Assembly: GCF_016899955.1 (NCBI RefSeq)
Contig: NZ_JACJJL010000020.1
Span: 18,602 to 82,601 of the forward strand
Reading direction: 5' to 3'
DNA from: Marseilla massiliensis
GTDB taxonomy: Bacteria; Bacteroidota; Bacteroidia; Bacteroidales; Bacteroidaceae
DNA length: 64,000 nucleotides
Shown: piece by piece, positions 1 to 7,307 of the stretch
Numbering within the stretch: position 1 is the first letter of the stretch
How the letters are laid out: each line of letters opens with the position of its first letter
Made by a program: the position numbers and the translations under genes
Notes under the pieces: generated by a model
Told to the model about the DNA's origin: nothing
The model's input: the letters and a program-made list of their open reading frames with translations, nothing else
The model's database searches: none

Positions 1-1
1 G

Positions 2-817
2 GGTGCAAGGATAAAGCGAGCCGGTTTCCGCTTTATGCTCGACTTCCATTACAGCGATACATGGGCCGACCCGGGCAAGCAGTTCATGCCCGCACGTTGG
101 TCGGGAGTGCCTCGGACGGCTCTTCCCGACAGCGTCTATGCCTATACCCGAGCAAGCCTTGAAGCATTGGTCGGTGCAGGTGCAGCCCCCGACCTCATAC
201 AGGTGGGCAACGAGATAAGCAACGGCATGATGTGGCCCGAGGCAAAGACATCGCCATTCGACGATGCCAACCAGCAACTCTTCGGCAGCCTGCTTGCCGC
301 CGGTTGCCGTGCCTGCCGCGATGTGTGCCCTGAAGCAAAGATTATCATCCACACAGAGAAGGCCGGCGACTGGGCATTCACCAAGGCGTTCTATGACCGT
401 CTGGCCACGCTCGACTATGATGTCATAGGCCTGAGCTACTATCCGATGTGGCACAAGGCCGTGGGAGTGCTGTCGGCAACACTCGATTCGCTTGCGGTGC
501 GTTATCCCGACAAGCCTGTCATGATTGTCGAGACGGCTGCCTACTACTCTCACGCCAACGACCGTTGGGCAACCTCGCCCGACCAATATGCCGAGTTTTA
601 TCCCATCAGCATCGACGGGCAGCGCATGTTCACACGCGAACTGGTGGCCGAATTGCGCCGCCATGCCAATGTCACCGGACTGTTCTGGTGGTTTCCCGAG
701 GAGAACGGCAGCTGCGGCAGTATGATGGGCAATTGGATCAACCGTGGACTCTTTGACAACCGCACCGGCAGGCTGCTGCCGGCAGCGTATGATTTCATGG
801 GGTTCATCGGTGAGTAG
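2..817 (+). CDS. GH53 endo-beta-1,4-galactanase (5' end outside window)
   Basis: Arabinogalactan endo-beta-1,4-galactanase, which cuts beta-1,4-galactan side chains of pectin. The frame is open to the first base of the window, and the codons before the first in-frame Met (position 35) match the same part of the second GH53 in this window (G-x-R-I-K-x-A-G-F), so the gene starts further left and Met35 is internal. The acid/base Glu lies in the GNEIS motif (Glu codon at 212) and the nucleophile Glu in the MIVET motif (codon at 530). The FWWFPEENG segment near the end fits the last strands of the barrel. Unlike its paralogue at 2957 it ends with the catalytic domain and has no C-terminal tail. 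It lies 99 bp before the amylase gene on the same strand and is probably co-transcribed with it. The family call is secure; the missing N-terminus cannot be judged. Confidence 0.9.
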   Translation, partial: GARIKRAGFRFMLDFHYSDTWADPGKQFMPARWSGVPRTALPDSVYAYTRASLEALVGAGAAPDLIQVGNEISNGMMWPEAKTSPFDDANQQLFGSLLAAGCRACRDVCPEAKIIIHTEKAGDWAFTKAFYDRLATLDYDVIGLSYYPMWHKAVGVLSATLDSLAVRYPDKPVMIVETAAYYSHANDRWATSPDQYAEFYPISIDGQRMFTRELVAELRRHANVTGLFWWFPEENGSCGSMMGNWINRGLFDNRTGRLLPAAYDFMGFIGE

Positions 818-916
818 GCCCGTGTCTCCGTCGCTTTCCGTTGCACATCGGTTTTATGATAGACTCTTTTAAGAGATGTACAAATAGCAATTCAATTACT
901 AAAAACAAAACCTTTT

Positions 917-2935
917 ATGAAAATATTCAATTCTCTTTTGGCTTCGATGCTGCTCTTTCCGGCTTGCTTGAATGCACAAGGCTGGCCGGCCAACTATGGT
1001 GGCGTGATGCTGCAAGGGTTCTACTGGGACTCGTTTGTAGACACCCAATGGAGCAACATCGAGTCGCAGGCCGACGAACTGTCCGAGTTTTTCGACCTCG
1101 TTTGGGTGCCCCAGAGCGGCAACTGCAACACAACCTACAACGTGATGGGCTACACCCCGGTGTACTATTACGACCAGAACAGCAGTTTCGGAACCGAGTC
1201 GCAGTTGCGCTCTATGATTTCGGCGCTCGGCAAACGCGGCGTTGGCGTCATTGCCGATGTCGTTGTCAACCACCGTGGCTCGCTCGGTGTGGGCGGTTCG
1301 TGGGTTGACTTCCCTGCCGAGACCCACAACGGCGTGACATACCAGATGGGTCTTGCCGATATTTGCCGTGATGATGATGGCGGAGCTACGGCCCGTCTGT
1401 ACAACGTCACCGGGGCGGCAGACACGGGCGAAGACTGGAGCGGGATGCGCGACCTTGACCATACGTCGAAGAATGTGCAGGACAATGTCATTGCATACTT
1501 GCGTTTCCTGAAAGACGAGCTTGGTTATGCCGGCTTCCGTTACGACATGACCAAGGGCTATGCTGCCAAGTATACGGGCCTCTACAACTCTACCGTGGCA
1601 CCCCAATTCTCTGTCGGCGAGTATTGGGATGGCAACGCAACATTGCTGCGCAACTGGGTTGACGGCACCATGGTTGACGGCAAGCCTCAGTCGGCTACGT
1701 TTGATTTCGCCACCCGATATGCCATCCGCGATGCCTGCAACGGCGGTAACTGGAGCAAGCTCTCGGGCATAGGACTGGCTTCTTATCGCGACTACAGGCG
1801 CTACGCCGTCACGTTTGTCGAAAACCACGATACGCAATACCGCGATGCCTCCAGCCTCGGCGACCCCGTGCACTCGTATGTCGAGGCTGCCAATGCCTAC
1901 ATACTGACCATGCCCGGCACGCCATGCGTGTTTCTTTCTCACTGGAAGGGTTACAAGAATGCCATAAAGCAGCTTGTGACGGTGCGCAAGATGGCCGGCA
2001 TAACCAACCAAAGCGCCACCCGGGTGCTCAACAACGCTTCTTCACTTTTTGCTGTCGAGGTTACCGGCACCAAGGCCGGCGTCATTGGGGTCTATGGCAC
2101 AGGGGCATATACAGCGCCTGCTGGCTACAAGCTCACGGCGTCAGGCAGCGGTTACAAGGTATATGTGTCAGGTTCGGCCGAGTCGCCTTGGGCTAGTGCA
2201 CCGTCGGGCACGTATGATGGTGCTTTCAGTGTCACCCTGTCGGCCATCAGCGCCGATGCCTCGGCACGCATTGTCTATACCACCGACGGCACCGAGCCAA
2301 CGGCCTCGTCGGCATCGCTGCCCGATGGCGGCAGTGTCAGGATAACCGCCACAACCACGCTCAAGGCTGGCTTGCTCAGCGGCGGCGTGGTGAGCAACGT
2401 TATCACGCGGCATTATGCCATCGAGCCTTTCGAAGCCCACAAGGCCACGGTCTATGTGAAAGACCCGGGGTGGAGCTCGCTATATCTTTATGCCTGGGCA
2501 AACGATGCTGCCTCGACACAACTCAACGGCGCATGGCCCGGCAGCAGGGTTACGGCCACCTGTGACATCAATGGCGAGCGTTGGTATTACCAATCGTTTG
2601 ATGTTGCCACGTCCGATTATTCGTTTAACGTGATATTCGACCAAGGCAGCAGCTCCGGCCAGACAGTAGACATAGGCCCGATATCCGAAGACAAGTATTA
2701 CGTCATATCCGAAGGGATGACCAACGGCAAGTATACCGTTACCGATGTCACCGGCGATTACTCGGCCATAAGCGGTGTCGTGGCCGGCGACCTTGCCTCG
2801 CAAGGCCCTGTGAAAGTCTACACCGTGGGCGGCCAATTGCTGCGTGTGGCCCCTGCCGGCACCTCTGTCGCAAATGCCGTTGACGGCCTTGGCAAGGGCA
2901 TCTATATCGTAGGTGGAAAGAAAGTGGTAAGGTAA
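917..2935 (+). CDS. Secreted GH13 alpha-amylase with C-terminal modules
   Basis: Endo-acting alpha-1,4-glucan hydrolase, exported. A Sec signal peptide (about residues 1-20) is followed by a compact GH13 barrel that starts with the G-V-M-L-Q-G-F-Y-W-D signature. Catalytic residues are visible: nucleophile Asp210 in GFRYD, acid/base Glu235 in VGEYWDG and the transition-state Asp305 in FVENHD. After the barrel (about residue 425) come a chitobiase-type C-terminal domain (IVYTTDGTEPT) and a starch-binding module resembling CBM26 (about 510-590, aromatic-rich, LYLYAWA). The last 40 residues form a tail ending GKGIYIVGGKKVVR, like those on several other secreted enzymes here. It lies 99 bp after one GH53 and 21 bp before another. 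That is an odd setting for an amylase, since GH53 enzymes act on galactan. Domain calls after the barrel are less certain than the barrel. Confidence 0.92.
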   Translation: MKIFNSLLASMLLFPACLNAQGWPANYGGVMLQGFYWDSFVDTQWSNIESQADELSEFFDLVWVPQSGNCNTTYNVMGYTPVYYYDQNSSFGTESQLRSMISALGKRGVGVIADVVVNHRGSLGVGGSWVDFPAETHNGVTYQMGLADICRDDDGGATARLYNVTGAADTGEDWSGMRDLDHTSKNVQDNVIAYLRFLKDELGYAGFRYDMTKGYAAKYTGLYNSTVAPQFSVGEYWDGNATLLRNWVDGTMVDGKPQSATFDFATRYAIRDACNGGNWSKLSGIGLASYRDYRRYAVTFVENHDTQYRDASSLGDPVHSYVEAANAYILTMPGTPCVFLSHWKGYKNAIKQLVTVRKMAGITNQSATRVLNNASSLFAVEVTGTKAGVIGVYGTGAYTAPAGYKLTASGSGYKVYVSGSAESPWASAPSGTYDGAFSVTLSAISADASARIVYTTDGTEPTASSASLPDGGSVRITATTTLKAGLLSGGVVSNVITRHYAIEPFEAHKATVYVKDPGWSSLYLYAWANDAASTQLNGAWPGSRVTATCDINGERWYYQSFDVATSDYSFNVIFDQGSSSGQTVDIGPISEDKYYVISEGMTNGKYTVTDVTGDYSAISGVVAGDLASQGPVKVYTVGGQLLRVAPAGTSVANAVDGLGKGIYIVGGKKVVR

Positions 2936-2956
2936 ACCAACCCAACCCTGCTTTTT

Positions 2957-4270
2957 ATGAGAATCAAAATCATCGTTGCGGCGCTGGCGTCAGTACTCCT
3001 GATGCCGGCGTCGGCACATAAATATGTAGGAGGCGACATTTCGTTGCTTGCCGACTACGAGGCCCATGGCGCCCAGTATTACGACGCCTCGGGGCAGCCC
3101 ATTGCCCGGTTGCTGCCGTTCTTCGGCCGTCAAGGGTTGAACGCCATGCGCCTCAGGCTCTTCGTCGACCCGTCCAAGGCCACAGATGCCGAGAAAGGCG
3201 AGGGCGTGAAGCAAGACCTTGACTACGTGAAAGCCTTCGGTCGGCGCATAAAGGATGCCGGTTTTTCACTGTTGCTCGATTTACATTACAGCGACACCTG
3301 GGCCGACCCTGCCAAGCAGTTCACCCCCGACGCATGGCGTGGGCTCAGCGGCGACGCCCTCAACGAGCGTCTATATGATTACACGCGCAACGTGCTTGAG
3401 GAGATGGTTGCGGCCGGGGCAGCCCCCGACCTCATACAGACCGGCAACGAGATAAGCTACGGCATGCTGTGGGGGCCGCGTTATGATGAAGGCTCGTGGC
3501 AGCGTTATTATGCCGTTGGCGGCACCGAGGCAACCGAAAAACGCTTCACCTCCCTTCTTGCCTCTGCCATCAGGGCGTGCCGCGAGATATGCCCGAAGGC
3601 CCGCATCGTGCTTCACACCGAGCGCGTGGCCCAACCGTCGTATCTCACCGCCTTTTATGATGACATGGATGCGGCCGGGCTCGACTACGACATCATAGGC
3701 TTGAGCTATTACCCTTACCACCACGGCCCGCTCCAATCGCTTGATGCTGCGCTCACAACGTTGGCGGAGCGCTTCGCCGACAAAGAGGTGATGATAGTCG
3801 AAACGGGCTATTACCATGCGTGGCAACCGTCGGATGTTTACTTCGACTACTCTTCTGTCTACCCCATCAGCGGGGCCGGCCAGAAGGCGTTTGCCGACGA
3901 CTTGGTGGACATGCTCAGCCGTCACGCCAATGTTACCGGACTGTTCTGGTGGTTTATGGAGGCCAACGAGTGTGGACTCGACTGGGCTACCAACCGCGTT
4001 ACCGACAATTGGTATAACGCCGGACTGTTTGACAACCAGACCGGGAGGGCCATGCCGGCATTGTCGTCGCTGGCCCGTTTTAATGTGACTGCAGGCATGG
4101 CGGGCCATGCTGTCGGCGGCGGTGTCGGCGGCGGTGGCCCGGTTTACACCTTGGGCGGTGTGCGTGTGACTTCAGGCAATGGTGCCGGCCAGTTGCCGCC
4201 GGGCATATATGTAACCGCCGACGGCCGGAAGTTGAGCATTGGCCGTGGCCACGGCGGTGTGGCCGAATAA
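2957..4270 (+). CDS. Secreted GH53 endo-beta-1,4-galactanase
   Basis: Complete second galactanase. An N-terminal signal peptide ends near residue 20 (MPASAH), then the GH53 barrel starts at GGDISLLADYE. The acid/base is Glu165 in GNEIS and the nucleophile Glu282 in MIVETGYY; both neighbourhoods match the truncated paralogue at the left edge almost residue for residue. The barrel ends near residue 370 and is followed by a glycine-rich linker (V-G-G-G-V-G-G-G-G) and a tail with Y-T-L-G-G-V and PPGIYVTADGRKL, a variant of the C-terminal tail on other secreted proteins in this window. The 21-bp gap to the amylase gene argues for one transcript. A hairpin follows directly at 4271. Two close GH53 copies suggest duplication followed by gain or loss of the tail. 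Confidence 0.93.
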   Translation: MRIKIIVAALASVLLMPASAHKYVGGDISLLADYEAHGAQYYDASGQPIARLLPFFGRQGLNAMRLRLFVDPSKATDAEKGEGVKQDLDYVKAFGRRIKDAGFSLLLDLHYSDTWADPAKQFTPDAWRGLSGDALNERLYDYTRNVLEEMVAAGAAPDLIQTGNEISYGMLWGPRYDEGSWQRYYAVGGTEATEKRFTSLLASAIRACREICPKARIVLHTERVAQPSYLTAFYDDMDAAGLDYDIIGLSYYPYHHGPLQSLDAALTTLAERFADKEVMIVETGYYHAWQPSDVYFDYSSVYPISGAGQKAFADDLVDMLSRHANVTGLFWWFMEANECGLDWATNRVTDNWYNAGLFDNQTGRAMPALSSLARFNVTAGMAGHAVGGGVGGGGPVYTLGGVRVTSGNGAGQLPPGIYVTADGRKLSIGRGHGGVAE

Positions 4271-4310
4271 GCTGTAGGCACACCGGGCCGCCTACGGCCG
4301 GGGCTACAGC
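4271..4310 (+). terminator. Hairpin after the GH53-GH13-GH53 group
   Basis: Outer arms GCTGTAG (4271-4277) and CTACAGC (4304-4310) enclose a GC-rich inner pair (GGCCG at 4286, CGGCC at 4295). It begins at the base after the GH53 stop codon. There is no T-run, so this may be a stabilising 3' structure rather than a classical terminator. Confidence 0.45.
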
Positions 4311-4860
4311 CGTGTGGCTTGGGAGGCGCGAGAGGCTGTCGATGACATTCGTCTGTATGCCAAACGGTATCATGACAAGGCCGCAGGCTAAGAAAAAAAG
4401 GAGAGCCGGGCAGTTGGGAAGATGGCTTGTGTATTTATGCATGCCGGCATAGCAGTCTTTAGCCATACAGCCGCCGGCAGTGCATGCCGTAAGGCTGTCG
4501 TTGCCCTACAGCCTCATGTAAAGCCAAAGTCACAACCCCTTGGCTCTCCTTAAGCCCAATCTGCCATTTTGGTTTACAAGCGGTTTCGCCATGTAGGCGT
4601 GCCGCTTGTTTTTCAACATTGTCGGAAACGTAGCGCATGGCGCCAAGAACAACGGCCCGACATGTCATCTGCAAATGATGCGTAGCGGTTGTTCTGCACA
4701 CTGACAGTGTGGATGCTGCCCATTGCCGGTATGTAGGCCAGGCATTGTTCAAGTCGTATCAAAATCATTGCAGCATCATCAATTTCGCGTCGGGCAGCTC
4801 ATTACCCGCAGCAGGCATGCCGTAGTGCCTGCGTTACCTCCGCTTCGCTGCCCGCTCCCG
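4311..4860. other. Intergenic region with no convincing gene
   Basis: About 550 bp between convergent genes (GH53 on +, acetyltransferase on -). A 97-codon open frame on the minus strand (4459-4752) resembles no family I know, has no partner nearby and is rejected. No promoter box or repeat was recognised apart from the hairpin at its left edge. Confidence 0.5.
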
Positions 4861-5433
4861 TCAGGCGTTGTCATGTATGCTCCTGATGGCCTTGGCCGGC
4901 ACTCCGCCTACAATCGTGTCGGCAGCCACGTCTTTTGTCACCACAGCTCCGGCTGCAATGATGGCGTTGTCGCCCACGGTCACGCCGGGAAGTATGGTAA
5001 CGTGGGCGCCTATCCACACCCCCTTGCCAATCACTATCGGCGCGTGCGTCATGTTCTGCCTGTCTTCCGGTTGGAAGCCGTGGTTCAGCGTGGCCATCAT
5101 TGTGCCCGGGCCTATCAGGCAACCGTCGCCGATGAAGATTCCGCCCTGGTCTTGAAACTGGCAGCACGAGTTGATAAACACATTCTTGCCAATGTGGATG
5201 TTCTTTCCGAAATCGGTGTAGAACGGCGGAAACATGCGGAATGTCGGGTCGACGTTGCTGCCGGTTATTTTGCAGAACAGTCCCACAATCTCCTCGTCTG
5301 TGTGATAGTTGGTGTTCAAGTCCATGAGCACCTTCCTTGTCTGTGCGGTTTGTTCGCGCATGAATGTAATCATCTCGGTGCCTTCGAGCGGTTTGCCTTC
5401 GGCTATCAATTGTTGGAATTTCTCTATTGTCAT
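4861..5433 (-). CDS. Sugar O-acetyltransferase (maltose/galactoside acetyltransferase type)
   Basis: Acetyl-CoA-dependent O-acetyltransferase of the left-handed beta-helix class (Maa/LacA/NodL-like), cytosolic, probably trimeric. The 190-residue length is typical. The N-terminal helical part (about 1-60, with LNTNYHTDEEIV) is the maltose-acetyltransferase substrate cap. Hexapeptide repeats follow (I-H-I-G-K-N, I-F-I-G-D-G, V-W-I-G-A-H, V-T-V-G-D-N). The catalytic His is His118 in the TLNHGF motif. The C-terminus has the usual GVPAKAIR. The acceptor sugar cannot be read from sequence. It stands alone: the next minus-strand gene upstream starts 5' of 5895, beyond a repeat element, so it is not obviously in an operon. 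Confidence 0.92.
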   Translation of the reverse strand: MTIEKFQQLIAEGKPLEGTEMITFMREQTAQTRKVLMDLNTNYHTDEEIVGLFCKITGSNVDPTFRMFPPFYTDFGKNIHIGKNVFINSCCQFQDQGGIFIGDGCLIGPGTMMATLNHGFQPEDRQNMTHAPIVIGKGVWIGAHVTILPGVTVGDNAIIAAGAVVTKDVAADTIVGGVPAKAIRSIHDNA

Positions 5434-5894
5434 TGTTTTTCCTGTTTGTTGGTTCAGTTACCTGCAGGCTGTCGTGCCGCCGTATGTAAGTAGGTGTTCA
5501 AAATCAATTGCCATCAAATTGTGCATTATTTCTGAGATGCATGCCAAAGTCCGAAGAGAGAGCGTAGCGGGCTACGCGACCGATGAGACTTGGGTATGCG
5601 GCCCGAAAGGGCACACAAGGTGGTGGCAAAGATATAGAGGACACCTGCAAGGTCTATTGTATCGGTTAATTTTGAACAGCTACTTATGTCAATACATTTG
5701 CAGCGTGCTTCCCTGACAGCGGTGTCGCCGCTCTCCTTGCGTAGAAGTCATGAGGATGTGGTTCACTGAAGTGACGGCCCAACCATCGGCAAATCAAACT
5801 TTAGATTGCCTTCCGTTGTAATTTAACTCCTTGTTCGAAGTGCAGCACAGCGATAACTCCGTCTGCCTCATTCCAACTCCCCCAAACATCGCCT
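5434..5894. other. Intergenic region occupied mainly by a repeat
   Basis: The gap between the acetyltransferase and the TIGR04076-like gene. Positions 5487-5686 are the inverted-repeat element described separately. The rest (5434-5486 and 5687-5894) shows no promoter box, hairpin or credible frame. Confidence 0.5.
5487..5686. repeat. 200-bp intergenic element with terminal inverted repeats
   Basis: The left end reads TAAGTAGGTGTTCAAAATCAA (5487-5507, split here as TAAGTAGGTG then TTCAAAATCAA). The right end, read on the minus strand from 5686, begins TAAGTAGCTG then TTCAAAATTAA: a 21-bp inverted repeat with two mismatches. The right end continues inward as CCGATAC. A small palindrome, GCGTAGCGGGCTACGC, lies inside. 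No transposase frame is present, so it resembles a MITE or another non-autonomous repeat. A shorter relative lies at 26872-26925. Confidence 0.6.
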
Positions 5895-6227
5895 TCACTT
5901 CTTTTCCGGGTTGGGGATGTCCTCGTCGGTTGTTTCAAGCTTGAAATATACTGGGCGGAACCCGTCGTTGCAGCAAGCAATGGCAGTGCGTGGCTGGCGG
6001 CACCAGTTGTCGAAGAAGAAACTCTCGACCCCGTTTTGCAGAGCGAAAATGTATTGGTGCATACACTTCCAAGCCGTATTGCACAGTCCGGGCGGGCAGT
6101 CGATGCCTGCATAGAACACCTGGCCGTCTTTCAGCCTGCCGCAAGGGCCGAGCCCGTCGCATCCGTATTCGGCAGCGAGGTCGGCCTTGAACTCTCTCTT
6201 CAAAACCGTAATCTTTACTTTCTTCAT
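5895..6227 (-). CDS. TIGR04076-like protein of unknown function
   Basis: A 110-residue cytosolic protein that starts MKKVKITVLKREF and carries several Cys residues: Cys at 23 and 29, then a CPPGLC segment and CRQPRT and ACCNDG motifs. This start and Cys spacing fit the small conserved family annotated TIGR04076 in Firmicutes and Bacteroidetes, whose function is unknown. The Cys pattern would allow metal binding, but this is inference. A promoter -7 box lies on the minus strand at 6347-6354, about 120 bp upstream. It appears to be a single-gene unit. Confidence 0.75.
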   Translation of the reverse strand: MKKVKITVLKREFKADLAAEYGCDGLGPCGRLKDGQVFYAGIDCPPGLCNTAWKCMHQYIFALQNGVESFFFDNWCRQPRTAIACCNDGFRPVYFKLETTDEDIPNPEKK

Positions 6228-6346
6228 TGTTTTATAGATTTTGTTTAGTTTTGTTTTTATTGGCCAGGGCCCATCACGTGGCTAAGCCATGGCCCCATGC
6301 GGCCGTTGCGGCGCGGGGCGTTGTGGCAGTAGGCCTATGCCGGCTG

Positions 6347-6354
6347 CAAAGTTA
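6347..6354 (-). promoter_or_regulatory. Bacteroidetes -7 box for the TIGR04076-like gene
   Basis: The minus strand reads TAACTTTG, a match to the TAnnTTTG consensus of the primary Bacteroidetes sigma factor. No clear TTTG lies at the expected -33 spacing. The implied leader is about 115 nt. Confidence 0.5.
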
Positions 6355-6442
6355 ATGACAAGGCGCTAAAAAGTCTGTATACCCATTGCCGTGAAACATA
6401 CCATTATTACTGATATTCACGTCAAGCCTCGCTTGTTTCGCC

Positions 6443-7273
6443 TCAGGGCTGTTTCGTAGGTTTTATTTCGTCCACAATGTCAAACTCGGTGGCCTTTGGG
6501 TCGAGGTCAGAGTAAGCGTTTCTCAGGTCATCTTTTGTTATGGTGACATCGCGGTCAACCTCGCGCGGATTGTCGAGCGTAGTGTGGAAGAACAGCCAGT
6601 CGTAAGTCTGCTTAAGGTAGAGCAGCCGGGCCAGGTCGCCGTGCGATGCCCCCGGCACCCAGTCGTAGCGCAGCAGCCCGTCGTTGCCCGACTCCTTGAT
6701 GGCCTCTACCACAGCCTTCGACTGGCTTACGGGCACAGCCCTGTCGGCCGTGCCGTGCAGAATCCACAGCGGTATGCGTCCGAGCCCGCCGAAGTCTTTG
6801 AGCGTGCTGCCTCCGCACAGGGCCATGGCTGCTGCCACACGGTCGGGGTAAGTGCCGGCGAAGTCGAGCGTGCCGTATCCGCCGAGGCTCATGCCAATAA
6901 CATAAACACGGGTGGTGTCTATGTCGTGGCGCGCCTCCACCCAGTCGAGCACGCGCGCAATCTTGTCGGGGCGCCATGCCCCGCCGGGGTTTTGCGGGGC
7001 AATCACCATGCAGGGATAGTAGCGGCCTTTGGCTATGGCGTGCAGCAGGCCGTAGCGGCGCACCCTCTGCATGTTGTTGCCGCATAGGCTTGCCCCGTGC
7101 AAGAAGATTATCACCGGCACACGGCGGTGGTCGGTCACGTATTCGCTTGGTGCGTAGAGCCAGAAGTTGTAGCCTTCTTCCACCACATTGCGCATGGCTG
7201 CCAGCTGTCCGTGTTGGGCGTGGGCCGCCAGTGTGGCGAGGGCTATGATGATGGTTGTCAACAGTCGTTTCAT
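6443..7273 (-). CDS. Exported alpha/beta hydrolase (esterase/peptidase type)
   Basis: Serine hydrolase with an alpha/beta fold, probably periplasmic. The start is taken at the Met codon ending at 7273, because it opens directly onto a signal peptide (MKRLLTTIIIALATLAAHAQ). The longer frame from 7330 would overlap the helicase stop and put 19 polar residues before the signal. The fold is clear: oxyanion-loop FLHGAS (58-62), nucleophile elbow GMSLGG with Ser129, acid Asp177 in HGTADRAVP and His211 in GASHGD. This pattern fits dienelactone-hydrolase or PHB-depolymerase-like carboxylesterases; the substrate is not evident. The C-terminal 45 residues after the fold are charged and of unknown role. 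It begins 34 bp after the helicase stop and is probably co-transcribed with it. Confidence 0.88.
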   Translation of the reverse strand: MKRLLTTIIIALATLAAHAQHGQLAAMRNVVEEGYNFWLYAPSEYVTDHRRVPVIIFLHGASLCGNNMQRVRRYGLLHAIAKGRYYPCMVIAPQNPGGAWRPDKIARVLDWVEARHDIDTTRVYVIGMSLGGYGTLDFAGTYPDRVAAAMALCGGSTLKDFGGLGRIPLWILHGTADRAVPVSQSKAVVEAIKESGNDGLLRYDWVPGASHGDLARLLYLKQTYDWLFFHTTLDNPREVDRDVTITKDDLRNAYSDLDPKATEFDIVDEIKPTKQP

Positions 7274-7307
7274 GTCGTTGTGCATTTGGTTGTTGCCCGG
7301 CGCATCA

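Noticed and set aside
899..2011. Long minus-strand open frame opposite the amylase gene (370 codons)
   Set aside because: It overlaps a full GH13 gene with intact catalytic motifs, has no family features, and is explained by the codon bias of the sense strand.
4459..4752. 97-codon minus-strand frame in the gap after GH53
   Set aside because: No family resemblance, no promoter, no partner; lies in a GC-rich spacer where such frames arise by chance.
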